A DNA stretch of 64,000 bases from DATBLE01 sp963791425 (GTDB lineage: Bacteria > Actinomycetota > Thermoleophilia > Gaiellales > Gaiellaceae): contig CAWBSE010000008.1 in the NCBI GenBank assembly GCA_963791425.1, positions 62,001 to 126,000 on the forward strand, written 5' to 3'. This document shows positions 18,347 through 26,481 of the stretch, in pieces; within the stretch, counting starts at the first letter, position 1; every line of letters starts with the position of its first letter. The notes beneath the pieces are model-generated. The model saw only the letters and a list, made by a program, of their open reading frames with translations, did not search any database and was not told the origin of the DNA. The position numbers and the translations under genes were made by a program.

Positions 18347-19236
18347 TCGCGCGCGACCCCGAGCTCGAAGGCTTCCTGGCGCTGCTCGCGACCAGGCGCG
18401 CGCCGCGCACGGTCGAGGCGTACCGGCGCGACCTCACGCACCTGGCCGGACGGCTCGGCAAGCCCGTCGCCGCGGCTTCGACCGACGACCTGCGCACGTA
18501 TCTCGCCGAGCTCCGCGCCGACGGGCTCGCGCCCGCGACGATCTCGCGGCGCGTGTCCGCCACGCGCTCGTTCTTCGCTCACCAGGTGCTGCTCGGCTCG
18601 CGCACCGACAACCCCGCCGCCGAGCTGGAGACGCCCCCGCGCCGCCCGAAGCTGCCGCGGACGCTGTCGCCGCGCGAGGCCGAGGCGCTGATCGAGGCGG
18701 CCAACGGCACCACGCCGCGGGCGCTCCGCGACGCCGCCCTCGTCGAGCTCCTCTACGGCGCCGGCCTGCGTGTCAGCGAGGCGGTCGGGCTCGAGCGCGC
18801 AGGCGTCGACCTCGACGACCGGCTGGTCCGGTGCATCGGCAAGGGGAACAAGGAGCGCGTCGTCCCGATCGGCCGCGCGGCCGCCGAGGCGCTGCGCCGC
18901 TACCTGGCGCGCGGCCGGCCCTACCTCGACCGGCACCTCCGGCCCGAGCTGTTCCTGAACGCGAAAGGCGGGCCGCTGACCCGTGCGGGCGCCTTCCTGA
19001 TCCTCCGCAAGCTCGCCGAGAAGGCAGGCCTCGAGCCGGGCCGCGTCCATCCCCACCTCCTGCGCCACTCGTTCGCGACCCACCTGCTCGAGGGTGGTGC
19101 CGACCTGCGCTCAGTGCAGGAGATGCTCGGCCACGCCGACCTGGCGACGACGCAGATCTACACGCACGTCTCCGACCGCCGCCGGCGCGAGGCGTACTTC
19201 GACGCGCACCCGCACGCGCGCCGCACCAAGTCCTAG
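18343..19236 (+). CDS. xerD: Tyrosine recombinase XerD-like (second of tandem pair)
   Basis: A 297-residue protein of normal XerC/XerD length. The N-terminal domain contains PRTVEAYRRDLTHLAGRLG and ATISRRVSATRSFFAHQ; catalytic residues are in GAGLRVSEAVGL, GKGNKERVVP, HPHLLRHSFATHLLEGG, LGHADLATTQ and IYTHV. GTG at 18343 overlaps the stop of the first recombinase as GTGA. As a tandem Xer pair the two may be the chromosome-dimer resolution XerCD; no dif-like site was recognised in the window. Confidence 0.88.
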   Translation: MIARDPELEGFLALLATRRAPRTVEAYRRDLTHLAGRLGKPVAAASTDDLRTYLAELRADGLAPATISRRVSATRSFFAHQVLLGSRTDNPAAELETPPRRPKLPRTLSPREAEALIEAANGTTPRALRDAALVELLYGAGLRVSEAVGLERAGVDLDDRLVRCIGKGNKERVVPIGRAAAEALRRYLARGRPYLDRHLRPELFLNAKGGPLTRAGAFLILRKLAEKAGLEPGRVHPHLLRHSFATHLLEGGADLRSVQEMLGHADLATTQIYTHVSDRRRREAYFDAHPHARRTKS

Positions 19237-19733
19237 GCCTTCGGCCCGGCTTTCTTCTTCAGCGTCGCCGCGACCTTGGCGGCGGTCTCGGCGAGATCCT
19301 TCTCCTGCCGGTCGTCCTCTGCGAGGCCCTCGAGCAGCACGATCGTGTCGCGGGTCGCGGAGCCGTTCTTCAGGCAGACGATCGCGAGCCGGCGCACCGC
19401 CTGGTTGTCGTCGACGGTTGCGAGCCGGTGCAGCATCGACCGGTTCGAGTTGATCGCACCCGGAGCGTCGCGCGAGAGCAGCTCGAGCGAGATCAGCGCG
19501 GAGCCGCGGCAGGCCGGGCTCTCGTCGTCGAGGCCGCGGGCGAGCAGCTCGATCTTCTGGCGGAAGCGGAACTGTCCGATCGCGCGGTAGGCGACCGCGC
19601 GCTCGCGGTAGTCGGCGCTGCGCGCATCGGCCTCGACCGTGTCCTCCCACTCGCGCCGGAGGTCGGCGATCGCGCGCTCGTCCCCCGCCTCCGCGAAGGC
19701 GTCGGCCCGGGCCGCTGCCTCCTGGAGAGTCAG
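19233..19733 (-). CDS. HEAT-repeat-like protein downstream of citrate synthase
   Basis: A 166-residue all-helical protein with repeated degenerate HEAT-type motifs (VAYRAIGQFRFRQKIELLARGL, CRGSALISLELLSRDAPGAIN, AVRRLAIVCLKNGSATRD). No enzyme motif is visible; a scaffold or binding role is likely. No ATG, GTG or TTG is available at the N terminus; the only sensible start is a CTG at 19733 that overlaps the gltA stop as CTGA. Its stop overlaps that of the convergent recombinase. Confidence 0.6.
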   Translation of the reverse strand: MTLQEAAARADAFAEAGDERAIADLRREWEDTVEADARSADYRERAVAYRAIGQFRFRQKIELLARGLDDESPACRGSALISLELLSRDAPGAINSNRSMLHRLATVDDNQAVRRLAIVCLKNGSATRDTIVLLEGLAEDDRQEKDLAETAAKVAATLKKKAGPKA

Positions 19734-20818
19734 GACGCCGAGCCGGTCAGCGAGCGCGGAGCCGGACCGACGTAGCGGGCGTTGGGCCGGAACAGGCGGC
19801 CGGTGCGCTTCTGCTCGAGGATGTGCGCCGACCAGCCGGCGACGCGCGAGCAGGCGAACATCGCGGGCGCGATCGGCGGCGGGATCTCGGCGATGTCGAG
19901 CACGACCGCCGAGTAGTACTCGACGTTGGTCGCGAGCACGCGCTCCGGATGGGCCTCCTGCAGCACCTTCAGCGCCGCCGCCTCGAGCGCCTCGGCGACC
20001 TCGACCTGGTCGGAGCCGAGCTCGTTCGCGGTGCGCTTGAGAATCCGCGACCGCGGGTCCTCGGCGCGGTAGATCCGGTGGCCGAAGCCCATGATCCGCC
20101 TGCCGCTCGCCATCGAGTCGCGCACCCAGCCCTCGGGGTCGCCCGACGCCGCGACCTCGTCGAGCATCGGCTTGACGTACGCGGGGGCGCCGCCGTGCAG
20201 CGGCCCGGAGAGCGCGCCGACGGCCGCAGACAGCGCCGCGCCGCAGTCGGCGCCGGTGGAGGCGACGATGCGCGCGGTGAACGTCGAGGCGTTCAGGCCG
20301 TGCTCGGCCGTGCAGATCCAGTAGGTGTCGATCGCCTTCACGGCCCGCGGGTCGGCCTCGCCGCGCCAGCGCAGGAGGAACCGCTCGGCGGCGGTCGTCC
20401 CCCTGGCAACGACCTCGTCGGGGATCGCGTCGGTGTGCCCGTCGGCGACGCGGGCCGAGCGCGCCACGATCGCCATCATCTGCGCCGACAGCCGCGCGAG
20501 GTCGGTGCGCGCCTGCTCGTCGGAGATCTCGCTCAGCTTGCCGAGCTTCCACACGGCCGACAGCCGCGCCGTCTCGGCCTGCAGGTCGGAGGGCGCGTTG
20601 CCCGTCAGCGCGGGCGGCTCGATGTGCTCCGGCCCGGGCATGACCGAGTCGAGGTCGTTGTCGACGAGCAGGCCCCAGACCCGTTCGTACGGGTAGTGCC
20701 CGACGAGCTCCTCGATGTCGATGCCGCGATAGCGGAGCTGTCCGCCGTCGCGGTCCGGCTCGGCGATCTCGGTCTCGACCGCGACGACGCCCTCGAGGCC
20801 CGGTTTGAAGTCGTTCAT
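19730..20818 (-). CDS. gltA: Citrate synthase
   Basis: It condenses acetyl-CoA with oxaloacetate. The 362 residues carry AEHGLNASTFTAR with the first active-site His, GALSGPLHGGAPAYV with the second, GFGHRIYRAEDPR with substrate-binding Arg, and VEYYSAVVLDIAEIP with the catalytic Asp. The length fits the short bacterial type. The ATG at 20818 is preferred over an upstream in-frame start. It is divergent from icd with only 56 bases between. Confidence 0.93.
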   Translation of the reverse strand: MNDFKPGLEGVVAVETEIAEPDRDGGQLRYRGIDIEELVGHYPYERVWGLLVDNDLDSVMPGPEHIEPPALTGNAPSDLQAETARLSAVWKLGKLSEISDEQARTDLARLSAQMMAIVARSARVADGHTDAIPDEVVARGTTAAERFLLRWRGEADPRAVKAIDTYWICTAEHGLNASTFTARIVASTGADCGAALSAAVGALSGPLHGGAPAYVKPMLDEVAASGDPEGWVRDSMASGRRIMGFGHRIYRAEDPRSRILKRTANELGSDQVEVAEALEAAALKVLQEAHPERVLATNVEYYSAVVLDIAEIPPPIAPAMFACSRVAGWSAHILEQKRTGRLFRPNARYVGPAPRSLTGSAS

Positions 20819-20874
20819 CGCGCTGGAATCTACCCGGACCGGCAAGTTGTGCAGGTGGGTAGAGTCAACGTGCC

Positions 20875-21969
20875 TTGGCACACCGCGTGACACTCATCCC
20901 CGGCGACGGGACCGGCCCCGAGCTGACGGAGGCGACCCGCCGCGTCCTCGAGGCGACCGGTGTCGAGTTCGACTGGGACGTCCAGCATGCCGGCACCGAC
21001 GTGATGGAGCAGAACGGCGGCAATCCGCTGCCCGAGGCGACCCTCGCGTCGATCCGCGAGAACGGCACCGCGCTGAAGGGCCCGATCACCACGCCCATCG
21101 GCGGCGGCTTCCGCTCCGTCAACGTCGGCCTGCGCAGGGAGCTCGACATGTACGCGCAGGTGCGGCCGTGCAAGTCGTACCCGGGTGTTCGCACCCGCTT
21201 CGACGACGTCGACCTGATCATCGTCCGCGAGAACACCGAGGACCTGTACGCCGGGATCGAGTACGAGGAAGGCACGGACGACGTCAAGGAGTTGATCGCC
21301 TGGATCGAGTCGAAGGGCGGCAAGTTGCGCTGGAACGACGCGGGCATCTCGATCAAGCCGATCTCGATCACCGGCACGCGGCGGGTCTTCGAGTTCGCGT
21401 TCGACTACGCCCGCCGCAACGGCCGCAGCAAGATCACGGCCGTCCACAAGGCGAACATCATGAAGTTCTCCGACGGCCTCTGGCTGCGCGTCGCGCGCGA
21501 GGTCGCCGCCGAGAACACCGACATCGAGTTCGACGACCGGATCGTGGACAACATGTGCATGCAGCTCGTCCAGCGGCCGGAGGAGTACGACGTGCTCGTG
21601 CTCCCGAACCTCTACGGCGACGTCCTGTCGGATCTCTGCGCCGGCATGATCGGCGGCCTCGGGATGGCGCCGGGCGCGAACTTCGGCGAGGACGCGGCGG
21701 TCTTCGAGCCGACCCACGGCTCCGCCCCCAAGTACACCGGCATGAACAAGGTGAACCCGATGGCCCAGATGCTCTCGGGGATGCTGATGCTCCGCCACCT
21801 CGACGAGCTGGACGCAGCCGACCGGCTGGAGACCGCGATCGGCGACGTCATCCGCGAGGGCGCGAGCGTCACCTACGACATGAAGCCGCACCGTGACGAC
21901 CCGACCGCCGTCGGGACGAGCGAGGTGGCCGACGCGATCATCGACAAGCTAGGAGCCAGAGTTGCGTAG
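20875..21969 (+). CDS. icd: Isocitrate dehydrogenase (isocitrate/isopropylmalate family)
   Basis: A 364-residue beta-decarboxylating dehydrogenase: VTLIPGDGTGPELTEATRRV, the substrate Arg cluster VRPCKSYPGVRTRF, NTEDLYAGIEY, the Lys of AVHKANIMKFSDGLW and the metal Asps in LPNLYGDVLSDLCAG. EPTHGSAPKYTG and the short length are like NAD-dependent isocitrate dehydrogenase; cofactor choice is not proven. A TTG start at 20875 is chosen. Its neighbours gltA and mdh support isocitrate rather than isopropylmalate. It overlaps mdh by 8 bases. Confidence 0.88.
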   Translation: MAHRVTLIPGDGTGPELTEATRRVLEATGVEFDWDVQHAGTDVMEQNGGNPLPEATLASIRENGTALKGPITTPIGGGFRSVNVGLRRELDMYAQVRPCKSYPGVRTRFDDVDLIIVRENTEDLYAGIEYEEGTDDVKELIAWIESKGGKLRWNDAGISIKPISITGTRRVFEFAFDYARRNGRSKITAVHKANIMKFSDGLWLRVAREVAAENTDIEFDDRIVDNMCMQLVQRPEEYDVLVLPNLYGDVLSDLCAGMIGGLGMAPGANFGEDAAVFEPTHGSAPKYTGMNKVNPMAQMLSGMLMLRHLDELDAADRLETAIGDVIREGASVTYDMKPHRDDPTAVGTSEVADAIIDKLGARVA

Positions 21970-22888
21970 AAAGATCACCGTGGTCGGCGCCGGGAACGTC
22001 GGCGCCACCTGTGCCCTCGAGCTCGCCCGCCGCGACTACGCGGACGTCGTCCTCGTGGACATCATCCCGAACTTTCCCCAGGGCAAGGCCCTGGACATGA
22101 ACCAGGCCGGCTCGGTGCTCGGCTTCGAGCCGAACATCACCGGGACGAACGGCTACGACGAGTCCGAGGGCTCGGACGTGATCGTTATCACCGCCGGCAA
22201 GCCGCGCTCGCCGGGCATGAGCCGCGACGACCTCGTCACCACGAACGAGGCGATCGTCGGCTCGGTCACGCGCGAGGTCGTCAAGCGTTCCCGCGACGCG
22301 ATCATCGTCGTCGTCTCGAACCCGCTCGACGCGATGTGCCACGTCGCCAAGGCCGTCTCGCGCTGGAAGAAGAACCGCGTCGTCGGCATGGCAGGGATCC
22401 TCGACACCGCGCGCTTCTCGGCGTTCATCGCCTGGGAGACCGGCGCGTCGGTGAAGGACGTGACCGCGATGGTGATGGGCGGCCACGGCGACCAGATGGT
22501 GCCGGTCGTCTCCGCGACCACCGTCGGCGGCGTCCCGCTCGACCAGCTCGTCCCGCGCGCGGCGATCAGCAAGATGGTCGCCCGCACGCGCACGGGCGGC
22601 GGCGAGCTCGTCAACCTGCTCGGCACCTCGGCCTGGTACGCGCCCGGCGCGGCCGCGGCCCAGATGGTCGACGCGATCATGCTCGACGAGAAGCGCGTGC
22701 TCCCGTGCACCGCGTTCCTCGAGGGCGAGTACGGCGTCCGCGGCCTGTACATGGGCGTGCCCGTGAAGCTCGGCGCCGGCGGGGTCGAAGAGATCGTGCG
22801 GCTGAAGCTGACCGCCGACGAGAAGCGGATGTTCAAGGAGTCCGCAGCGGCCGTCCGCGACGTCGTCAAGGTGCTGAAAAAGAAGTAA
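21962..22888 (+). CDS. mdh: Malate dehydrogenase (LDH-like type)
   Basis: A 308-residue NAD-dependent dehydrogenase: Rossmann motif ITVVGAGNVGATCALEL, substrate loop ITAGKPRSPGMSRDDL with Arg residues, NPLDAMCHVA, and the catalytic His in MGGHGDQMVP. The Arg in KPRSPGM favours malate over lactate. The start is TTG at 21962, with AGGAG nine bases upstream, inside the end of icd. A GC-rich hairpin follows the stop. Confidence 0.93.
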   Translation: MRRKITVVGAGNVGATCALELARRDYADVVLVDIIPNFPQGKALDMNQAGSVLGFEPNITGTNGYDESEGSDVIVITAGKPRSPGMSRDDLVTTNEAIVGSVTREVVKRSRDAIIVVVSNPLDAMCHVAKAVSRWKKNRVVGMAGILDTARFSAFIAWETGASVKDVTAMVMGGHGDQMVPVVSATTVGGVPLDQLVPRAAISKMVARTRTGGGELVNLLGTSAWYAPGAAAAQMVDAIMLDEKRVLPCTAFLEGEYGVRGLYMGVPVKLGAGGVEEIVRLKLTADEKRMFKESAAAVRDVVKVLKKK

Positions 22889-22919
22889 GAGGTGCGCCGG
22901 GCTTCCGGCGCCCGCCTCT
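22888..22919 (+). terminator. Hairpin terminator candidate after mdh
   Basis: Immediately after the mdh stop, AGAGG-T-GCGCCGG pairs with CCGGCGC-CCG-CCTCT around a GCTT loop. The stem is strong but no T-run follows, so it may be a weak or factor-assisted terminator before the SDR gene. Confidence 0.5.
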
Positions 22920-22931
22920 AAGCTGACGGCA

Positions 22932-23663
22932 ATGGACCTCGGGCTTCGCGGCAGGACGGCGATCGTCTGCGGCGCCTCCTCCGGCATGGGGCTGGCCGTC
23001 GCCGAGGCGCTTGCCGCCGAGGGGGCGAACGTGGCGATGTTCGCACGGCGGCGTGAGCTGCTGGAGCCCGCGGCAGAGCGCATCGGTGCGCTCGCGGTCC
23101 GCGGTGACCTGACCGTCCCGAAGGATCTCGCGCGGCTCGTCGACACGACCGTCGACGCGTTCGGCGGCATCGACGTGCTCGTCAACAACGGCGGTGGACC
23201 CCCGCCTGGGCCGGCCGCAGGCGTCACCGACGACGCGGTCGAGAGCGCCGTGGAGCTGCTGCTGCTCTCGGCGATCCGGCTGACGAACCTCTGCCTGCCC
23301 CACCTCGAGGCGAGCGGCCGCGGACGCATCGTCAACATCGAGTCGAGCTCGGTGCGCTCGCCGATCGACGGGCTCGCCCTGTCGAACGCGATCCGGCCGG
23401 GCCTCGTCGGCTGGATGAAGACGCTCGCGCGCGAGGTCGCCCCGAAGGGGATCACCGTGAACACGATCGCGCCGGGCCGTATCGACACCGAGCGCCTGCG
23501 CTCGCTCGGCGGCGTCGCCGATGTCTCGCAGATCCCGATGGGTAGGCTGGGCGAGGCGGCCGAGATCGCATCGGTCGTCACCTTCCTGGCCTCCGAGGGC
23601 GCGGCCTACGTCACCGGGGCGGTCGTACCGGTCGACGGCGGCATCACGCGCAACCTGCTCTGA
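22932..23663 (+). CDS. SDR-fold oxidoreductase, atypical catalytic residues
   Basis: A 243-residue short-chain dehydrogenase fold with CGASSGMGLAVAEALAAEGANV for cofactor, NNGGGPP instead of the usual NNAG, and the C-terminal ASEGAAYVTGAVVPVDGG. The catalytic region reads IESSSVRSPIDGLALSNAIR: the Ser is present but the YxxxK pair is not. It resembles the BKR-like SDR subgroup noted for imperfect NAD and catalytic motifs. Either a different reaction or a binding role is possible. Confidence 0.78.
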   Translation: MDLGLRGRTAIVCGASSGMGLAVAEALAAEGANVAMFARRRELLEPAAERIGALAVRGDLTVPKDLARLVDTTVDAFGGIDVLVNNGGGPPPGPAAGVTDDAVESAVELLLLSAIRLTNLCLPHLEASGRGRIVNIESSSVRSPIDGLALSNAIRPGLVGWMKTLAREVAPKGITVNTIAPGRIDTERLRSLGGVADVSQIPMGRLGEAAEIASVVTFLASEGAAYVTGAVVPVDGGITRNLL

Positions 23664-24685
23664 TCAGGAAGCTCCGCCTCCCCTCTCCGCTCACGCTCCT
23701 CGGCGCGGGCGTCGCCATCCTGCTGGTGACCGCGGCGGTCATGTGGATCGTGCCGTCGGACCAGTACCTCTTCCTTCCGGACACGGCGCATCCGGTCGCA
23801 CCGCTCGTCAGGGTCAAGGGCGGGAAGGATCCGACGGGGCCGGGTCAGATCTACTACGACGCGGTCATCGTCCGCCGGGCCAAGCTCTTCGAGAAGTACT
23901 TCTCGTGGGTCCACGACGGCGCGACGCTCGTGCCGGCCAGTGTGATCAACCCGCCCGGTGAGAGCGATAGCCAGCGTCGAGCCCAGGACCTGCGTGAGAT
24001 GGCGCAGTCGCAGAACGTCGCGCCGGCGGTCGCGCTCAAGTACCTGGGCTACAACGTGAAAGTCGGCTACACCGGGGCGCTGGTGGAGGAGATCGTCGGC
24101 GGCGGCCCCGCCGAGAAGGCCGGGATCCAGCCGACCGAGGTGATCGTCTCGGTCGACGGGAAGCCGGTGCGCCGGACGACCGCCCTGCGGAGCCTGATGT
24201 CCGGCCACAAGCCCGGCGACACCGTTCGCCTGGGCGTGCGCGGCGCGAAGGGCATCCGCGAGGTGGCCGTGAGGACGGTCGCCGATCCACACAACCCGAA
24301 ACGGGCGGTGATCGGCGTCCTCGTCGGCCAGGCGAGCCAGGCGACGCTGCCGTTCCCGGTCACGATCAACGCGGGCTCGATCGGCGGCCCGTCGGCGGGG
24401 CTCGCGTTCGCGCTCGACATCCTGGAGGAGCTCGGGCACCGCGTCGACCGCGGCTACAAGGTGGCGGCGACCGGAGAGATCTTCCCCGACGGAACGGTCG
24501 GCCCGATCGGCGGCGTGAAGCAGAAGACCATCGGCGCACGCCGTGCAGGAGTGGACGTCTTCCTTGTGCCGGCTGGGGATAACGCGCAAGAAGCCCGCAA
24601 GTACGCAGGGTCGTTGAGGATCATCCCTGTGGAGAGCTTTCAACAGGCGTTGCGCGTGTTGGCAACGCTTCCGCCGAAGTCGTAA
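23660..24685 (+). CDS. YlbL-type PDZ-Lon (S16) membrane protease
   Basis: The layout is one N-terminal membrane segment (SPLTLLGAGVAILLVTAAVMW), a PDZ domain (about residues 130-205, VEEIVGGGPAEKAGIQPTEV), and a C-terminal Lon-like protease domain with the catalytic Ser in GGPSAGLAFALDIL and Lys in GGVKQKTIGARRAG. Such proteins occur in Bacillus and actinobacteria as membrane proteases of unknown substrate. Upstream of the membrane segment the only start-like codon is CTG at 23660, overlapping the SDR stop as CTGA; GTG at 23726 lies inside the segment. Confidence 0.82.
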   Translation: MIRKLRLPSPLTLLGAGVAILLVTAAVMWIVPSDQYLFLPDTAHPVAPLVRVKGGKDPTGPGQIYYDAVIVRRAKLFEKYFSWVHDGATLVPASVINPPGESDSQRRAQDLREMAQSQNVAPAVALKYLGYNVKVGYTGALVEEIVGGGPAEKAGIQPTEVIVSVDGKPVRRTTALRSLMSGHKPGDTVRLGVRGAKGIREVAVRTVADPHNPKRAVIGVLVGQASQATLPFPVTINAGSIGGPSAGLAFALDILEELGHRVDRGYKVAATGEIFPDGTVGPIGGVKQKTIGARRAGVDVFLVPAGDNAQEARKYAGSLRIIPVESFQQALRVLATLPPKS

Positions 24686-24695
24686 AAAATCCTGC

Positions 24696-24709
24696 AAATC
24701 CGCGGATTT
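24696..24709. repeat. 14-bp perfect palindrome
   Basis: AAATCCGCGGATTT lies 10 bases past the YlbL stop. On the minus strand it would be followed within five bases by six T residues, but no minus-strand gene ends here. It could be a terminator read-out for the plus strand without T-run, or a protein-binding site. Confidence 0.35.
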
Positions 24710-24751
24710 TGAATCGTCCGCAAAGAGCAGGGTTTTCGCGGCCGCACCCCC

Positions 24752-24779
24752 TTGTGCCATGGCCGGAGCGCCCTAAGAT
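24752..24779 (+). promoter_or_regulatory. Possible promoter for the Cys-rich small protein
   Basis: TTGTGC (24752-24757) and TAAGAT (24774-24779) are separated by 16 bases and lie about 45 bases upstream of the TTG start. This is only a partial match to sigma-70 boxes. Confidence 0.3.
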
Positions 24780-24822
24780 CGCTGTCTGTTCATCGTCATC
24801 GGGAGCACGACAGGGGGGCACG

Positions 24823-25011
24823 TTGGGCAAGCGCACTGAGGTCACCTGCGGGGATTGCTACTTCCACAAGTCGGGGCTGTGCGCCCTGATGCTCGAGTCT
24901 CCCTGCCCGACGTTCCGCGCATTCGACCGCGGCCTGATCGTTCCCCCGAAGCAGCCGCAACTGGTGCCGCGCCCGCTCAGCGCATTCGCGCCGCAGGCCG
25001 CCACGGCGTAA
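24823..25011 (+). CDS. Small Cys-rich protein, possible zinc-binding
   Basis: A 62-residue protein with four Cys in TCGDCYFHKSGLCALM...SPC and one His, a likely metal site in its first 35 residues, then a Pro-rich tail (PPKQPQLVPRPL). The TTG start at 24823 has a strong AGGGGGG Shine-Dalgarno 6-10 bases before it, which supports translation. I do not recognise the family. Confidence 0.6.
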   Translation: MGKRTEVTCGDCYFHKSGLCALMLESPCPTFRAFDRGLIVPPKQPQLVPRPLSAFAPQAATA

Positions 25012-25021
25012 CATCGCCGAC

Positions 25022-25444
25022 GTGAGCACGCCCGAACCGCCCGACGTCCCCGAGCCGACACCACCGCCGCCGCCGTCCGCGGCTCCCGCGGCGAGCGCGC
25101 CGCCGGTGGCCGAGCCCGGGATCGACGCGGACGATCACCCCTCGACGTGGCAGCCGGTGCTCTACCTGAAGATCGGTGTTCTGCTGCTCGTGATCGCCTG
25201 GCTGATCGCGTTCGTCGTCGAGAACAGCCAGCGCGTCCGGGTGCACTTCGTCTTCGCGACCGAGACGGTGCGGCTGATCTGGATGCTGCTGGTGCTGTTG
25301 GCGGTCGGATTGATCGTCGGCGTGCTGGTCTCGCAGCTATACCGCCACCGGCGCCGCACGCAACTCGCGAAGAAGGCCGGCAAGGCGGGCGATCCCGGCG
25401 GTGCAGTCGTCGGGCGAGACGAAGCTGAACGCAAGCCGGGCTGA
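25022..25444 (+). CDS. LapA-domain (DUF1049-like) membrane protein
   Basis: A 140-residue protein with a Pro/Ala-rich N terminus (about 1-40), then two membrane segments (YLKIGVLLLVIAWLIAFVV and IWMLLVLLAVGLIVGVLVS) separated by ENSQRVRVHFVFATETV, the LapA-domain signature. The C terminus is basic. Its last 108 bases are shared in antisense with the aminotransferase gene. Function in actinobacteria is unclear; LapA homologues affect envelope assembly. Confidence 0.7.
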   Translation: MSTPEPPDVPEPTPPPPPSAAPAASAPPVAEPGIDADDHPSTWQPVLYLKIGVLLLVIAWLIAFVVENSQRVRVHFVFATETVRLIWMLLVLLAVGLIVGVLVSQLYRHRRRTQLAKKAGKAGDPGGAVVGRDEAERKPG

Positions 25445-26428
25445 GCTCTCGCCGCCGCGGCCGGCCGGGTAGAAGTCGTTCCCCTTCACGAAGGTGACGC
25501 CCTGGGCGGTGGCCACGTCGAGCAGCGCGCCCGCGTCGGTGCCCTCGGGCAGGTCGAGCCAGGTGAAGTAGCCGCCCTGCGGCTTGCTCCAGCTCGTGCC
25601 CTCGGGCATCTCGGCCTCGAGCGCCCCGAGCATCGCGTCGCGCCGCTCGCGCAGCATCCCGACGACGCGCTCGACGTTCCCGTCGAGCAGCCCCCGGTTC
25701 ACGAACTCGAACACGGTCGCCTGCGGCAGGAGCGCCGGAGTCAGGTAGGTCTGAACGGCGAGGTTCTCGAGCCGTGCGATCACGTCCGCGCTCCCGACCA
25801 GGTACCCGACACGGAGCCCCGGGCCGACGATCTTCGAGAACGAGAAGGAGTAGAGGACGCCCTCACCGCCGGTGAGCTCGTAGATGCTGGGCAGCGCCTC
25901 GCCCTCGTAGCGTACGAGCGAGTAGGGGTCGTCCTCGAGGATCAGCACCTTGCCCTCCTTCGCCAGCGCGGCGAGGGCGTGGCGGCGCTCCAGCGAAAGC
26001 GTGCGGCCGCTCGGGTTCTGGAAGGTCGGGATCGTGTAGAGGAACGAGGCGGGCAGCTCGATCCCGTCCGGATCGAGGCCGTCGTCGTCCATCGGCATCA
26101 GATACGGCTCGCCATGATGGCGGGCGGTGATGTGAAGCGCGCGGTCGTAGGTCGGGGCCTCGACGAGCACGCGGTCGCCCGGCTCGACCAGCAGCCCCGC
26201 GACGAGCGAGAGGCCCTGCAGCGACCCGTTCGTGATCAGCACCTGGTTCGGCTGAACGCCGTGCCGCGCCGCCACCCACTCGCGCAGCGGCTCGTAGCCC
26301 CCCACCGGCCCGTAGTTGAGGATCGTCTTCCCATCGCGTTCGACCACCGCGCGGGCGCAGTCGGCGATCTGCTCGACGGGAAGGCAGTCGGGGGCGGGAA
26401 CGCCGCGCGCGAACGAGATCACGGACAC
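25337..26428 (-). CDS. PLP-dependent aminotransferase, class I/II (MocR/2-aminoadipate-like)
   Basis: A 363-residue fold-type-I aminotransferase: NYGPVGGYEPLREWVAARHG, LITNGSLQGLSLVAGLL, VLVEAPTYDRAL, TIPTFQNPSGRTLSLERR, LEDDPYSLVRY, and the PLP Lys in FSFSKIVGPGLRVGY. Similarity is to the LysN/2-aminoadipate group and the aminotransferase half of MocR regulators, but there is no DNA-binding domain. GTG at 26428. A perfect 21-bp palindrome sits 33 bases upstream of the start, in operator position. Confidence 0.83.
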   Translation of the reverse strand: MSVISFARGVPAPDCLPVEQIADCARAVVERDGKTILNYGPVGGYEPLREWVAARHGVQPNQVLITNGSLQGLSLVAGLLVEPGDRVLVEAPTYDRALHITARHHGEPYLMPMDDDGLDPDGIELPASFLYTIPTFQNPSGRTLSLERRHALAALAKEGKVLILEDDPYSLVRYEGEALPSIYELTGGEGVLYSFSFSKIVGPGLRVGYLVGSADVIARLENLAVQTYLTPALLPQATVFEFVNRGLLDGNVERVVGMLRERRDAMLGALEAEMPEGTSWSKPQGGYFTWLDLPEGTDAGALLDVATAQGVTFVKGNDFYPAGRGGESSARLAFSFVSPDDCTAGIARLAGLLRELRAAPVAV

Positions 26429-26460
26429 GGTTCCAGTTTAGTCACGCGACACGCGCCCAT

Positions 26461-26481
26461 ACCCCCACCCAGGGTGGGGGT
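26461..26481. promoter_or_regulatory. 21-bp perfect palindrome upstream of the aminotransferase
   Basis: ACCCCCACCC and its exact reverse complement flank a single A. It lies 33-53 bases upstream of the aminotransferase GTG and about 95 bases after sucD. Without a T-run it is a poor terminator on either strand; its C-run/G-run form resembles CsoR-type metal-repressor operators, an inference only. Confidence 0.45.

Noticed and set aside
17404..19236. Integrative element or integron suggested by two tyrosine recombinases and repeats
   Set aside because: No cargo, attachment-site pair, tRNA junction or phage genes; the recombinases look like housekeeping XerC/XerD.
20819..20874. TCTACCC...GGGTAGA inverted repeat between gltA and icd as a TCA operator
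   Set aside because: Arms are only 7 bases with a 22-base loop in a short divergent gap; not distinguishable from chance without comparison.
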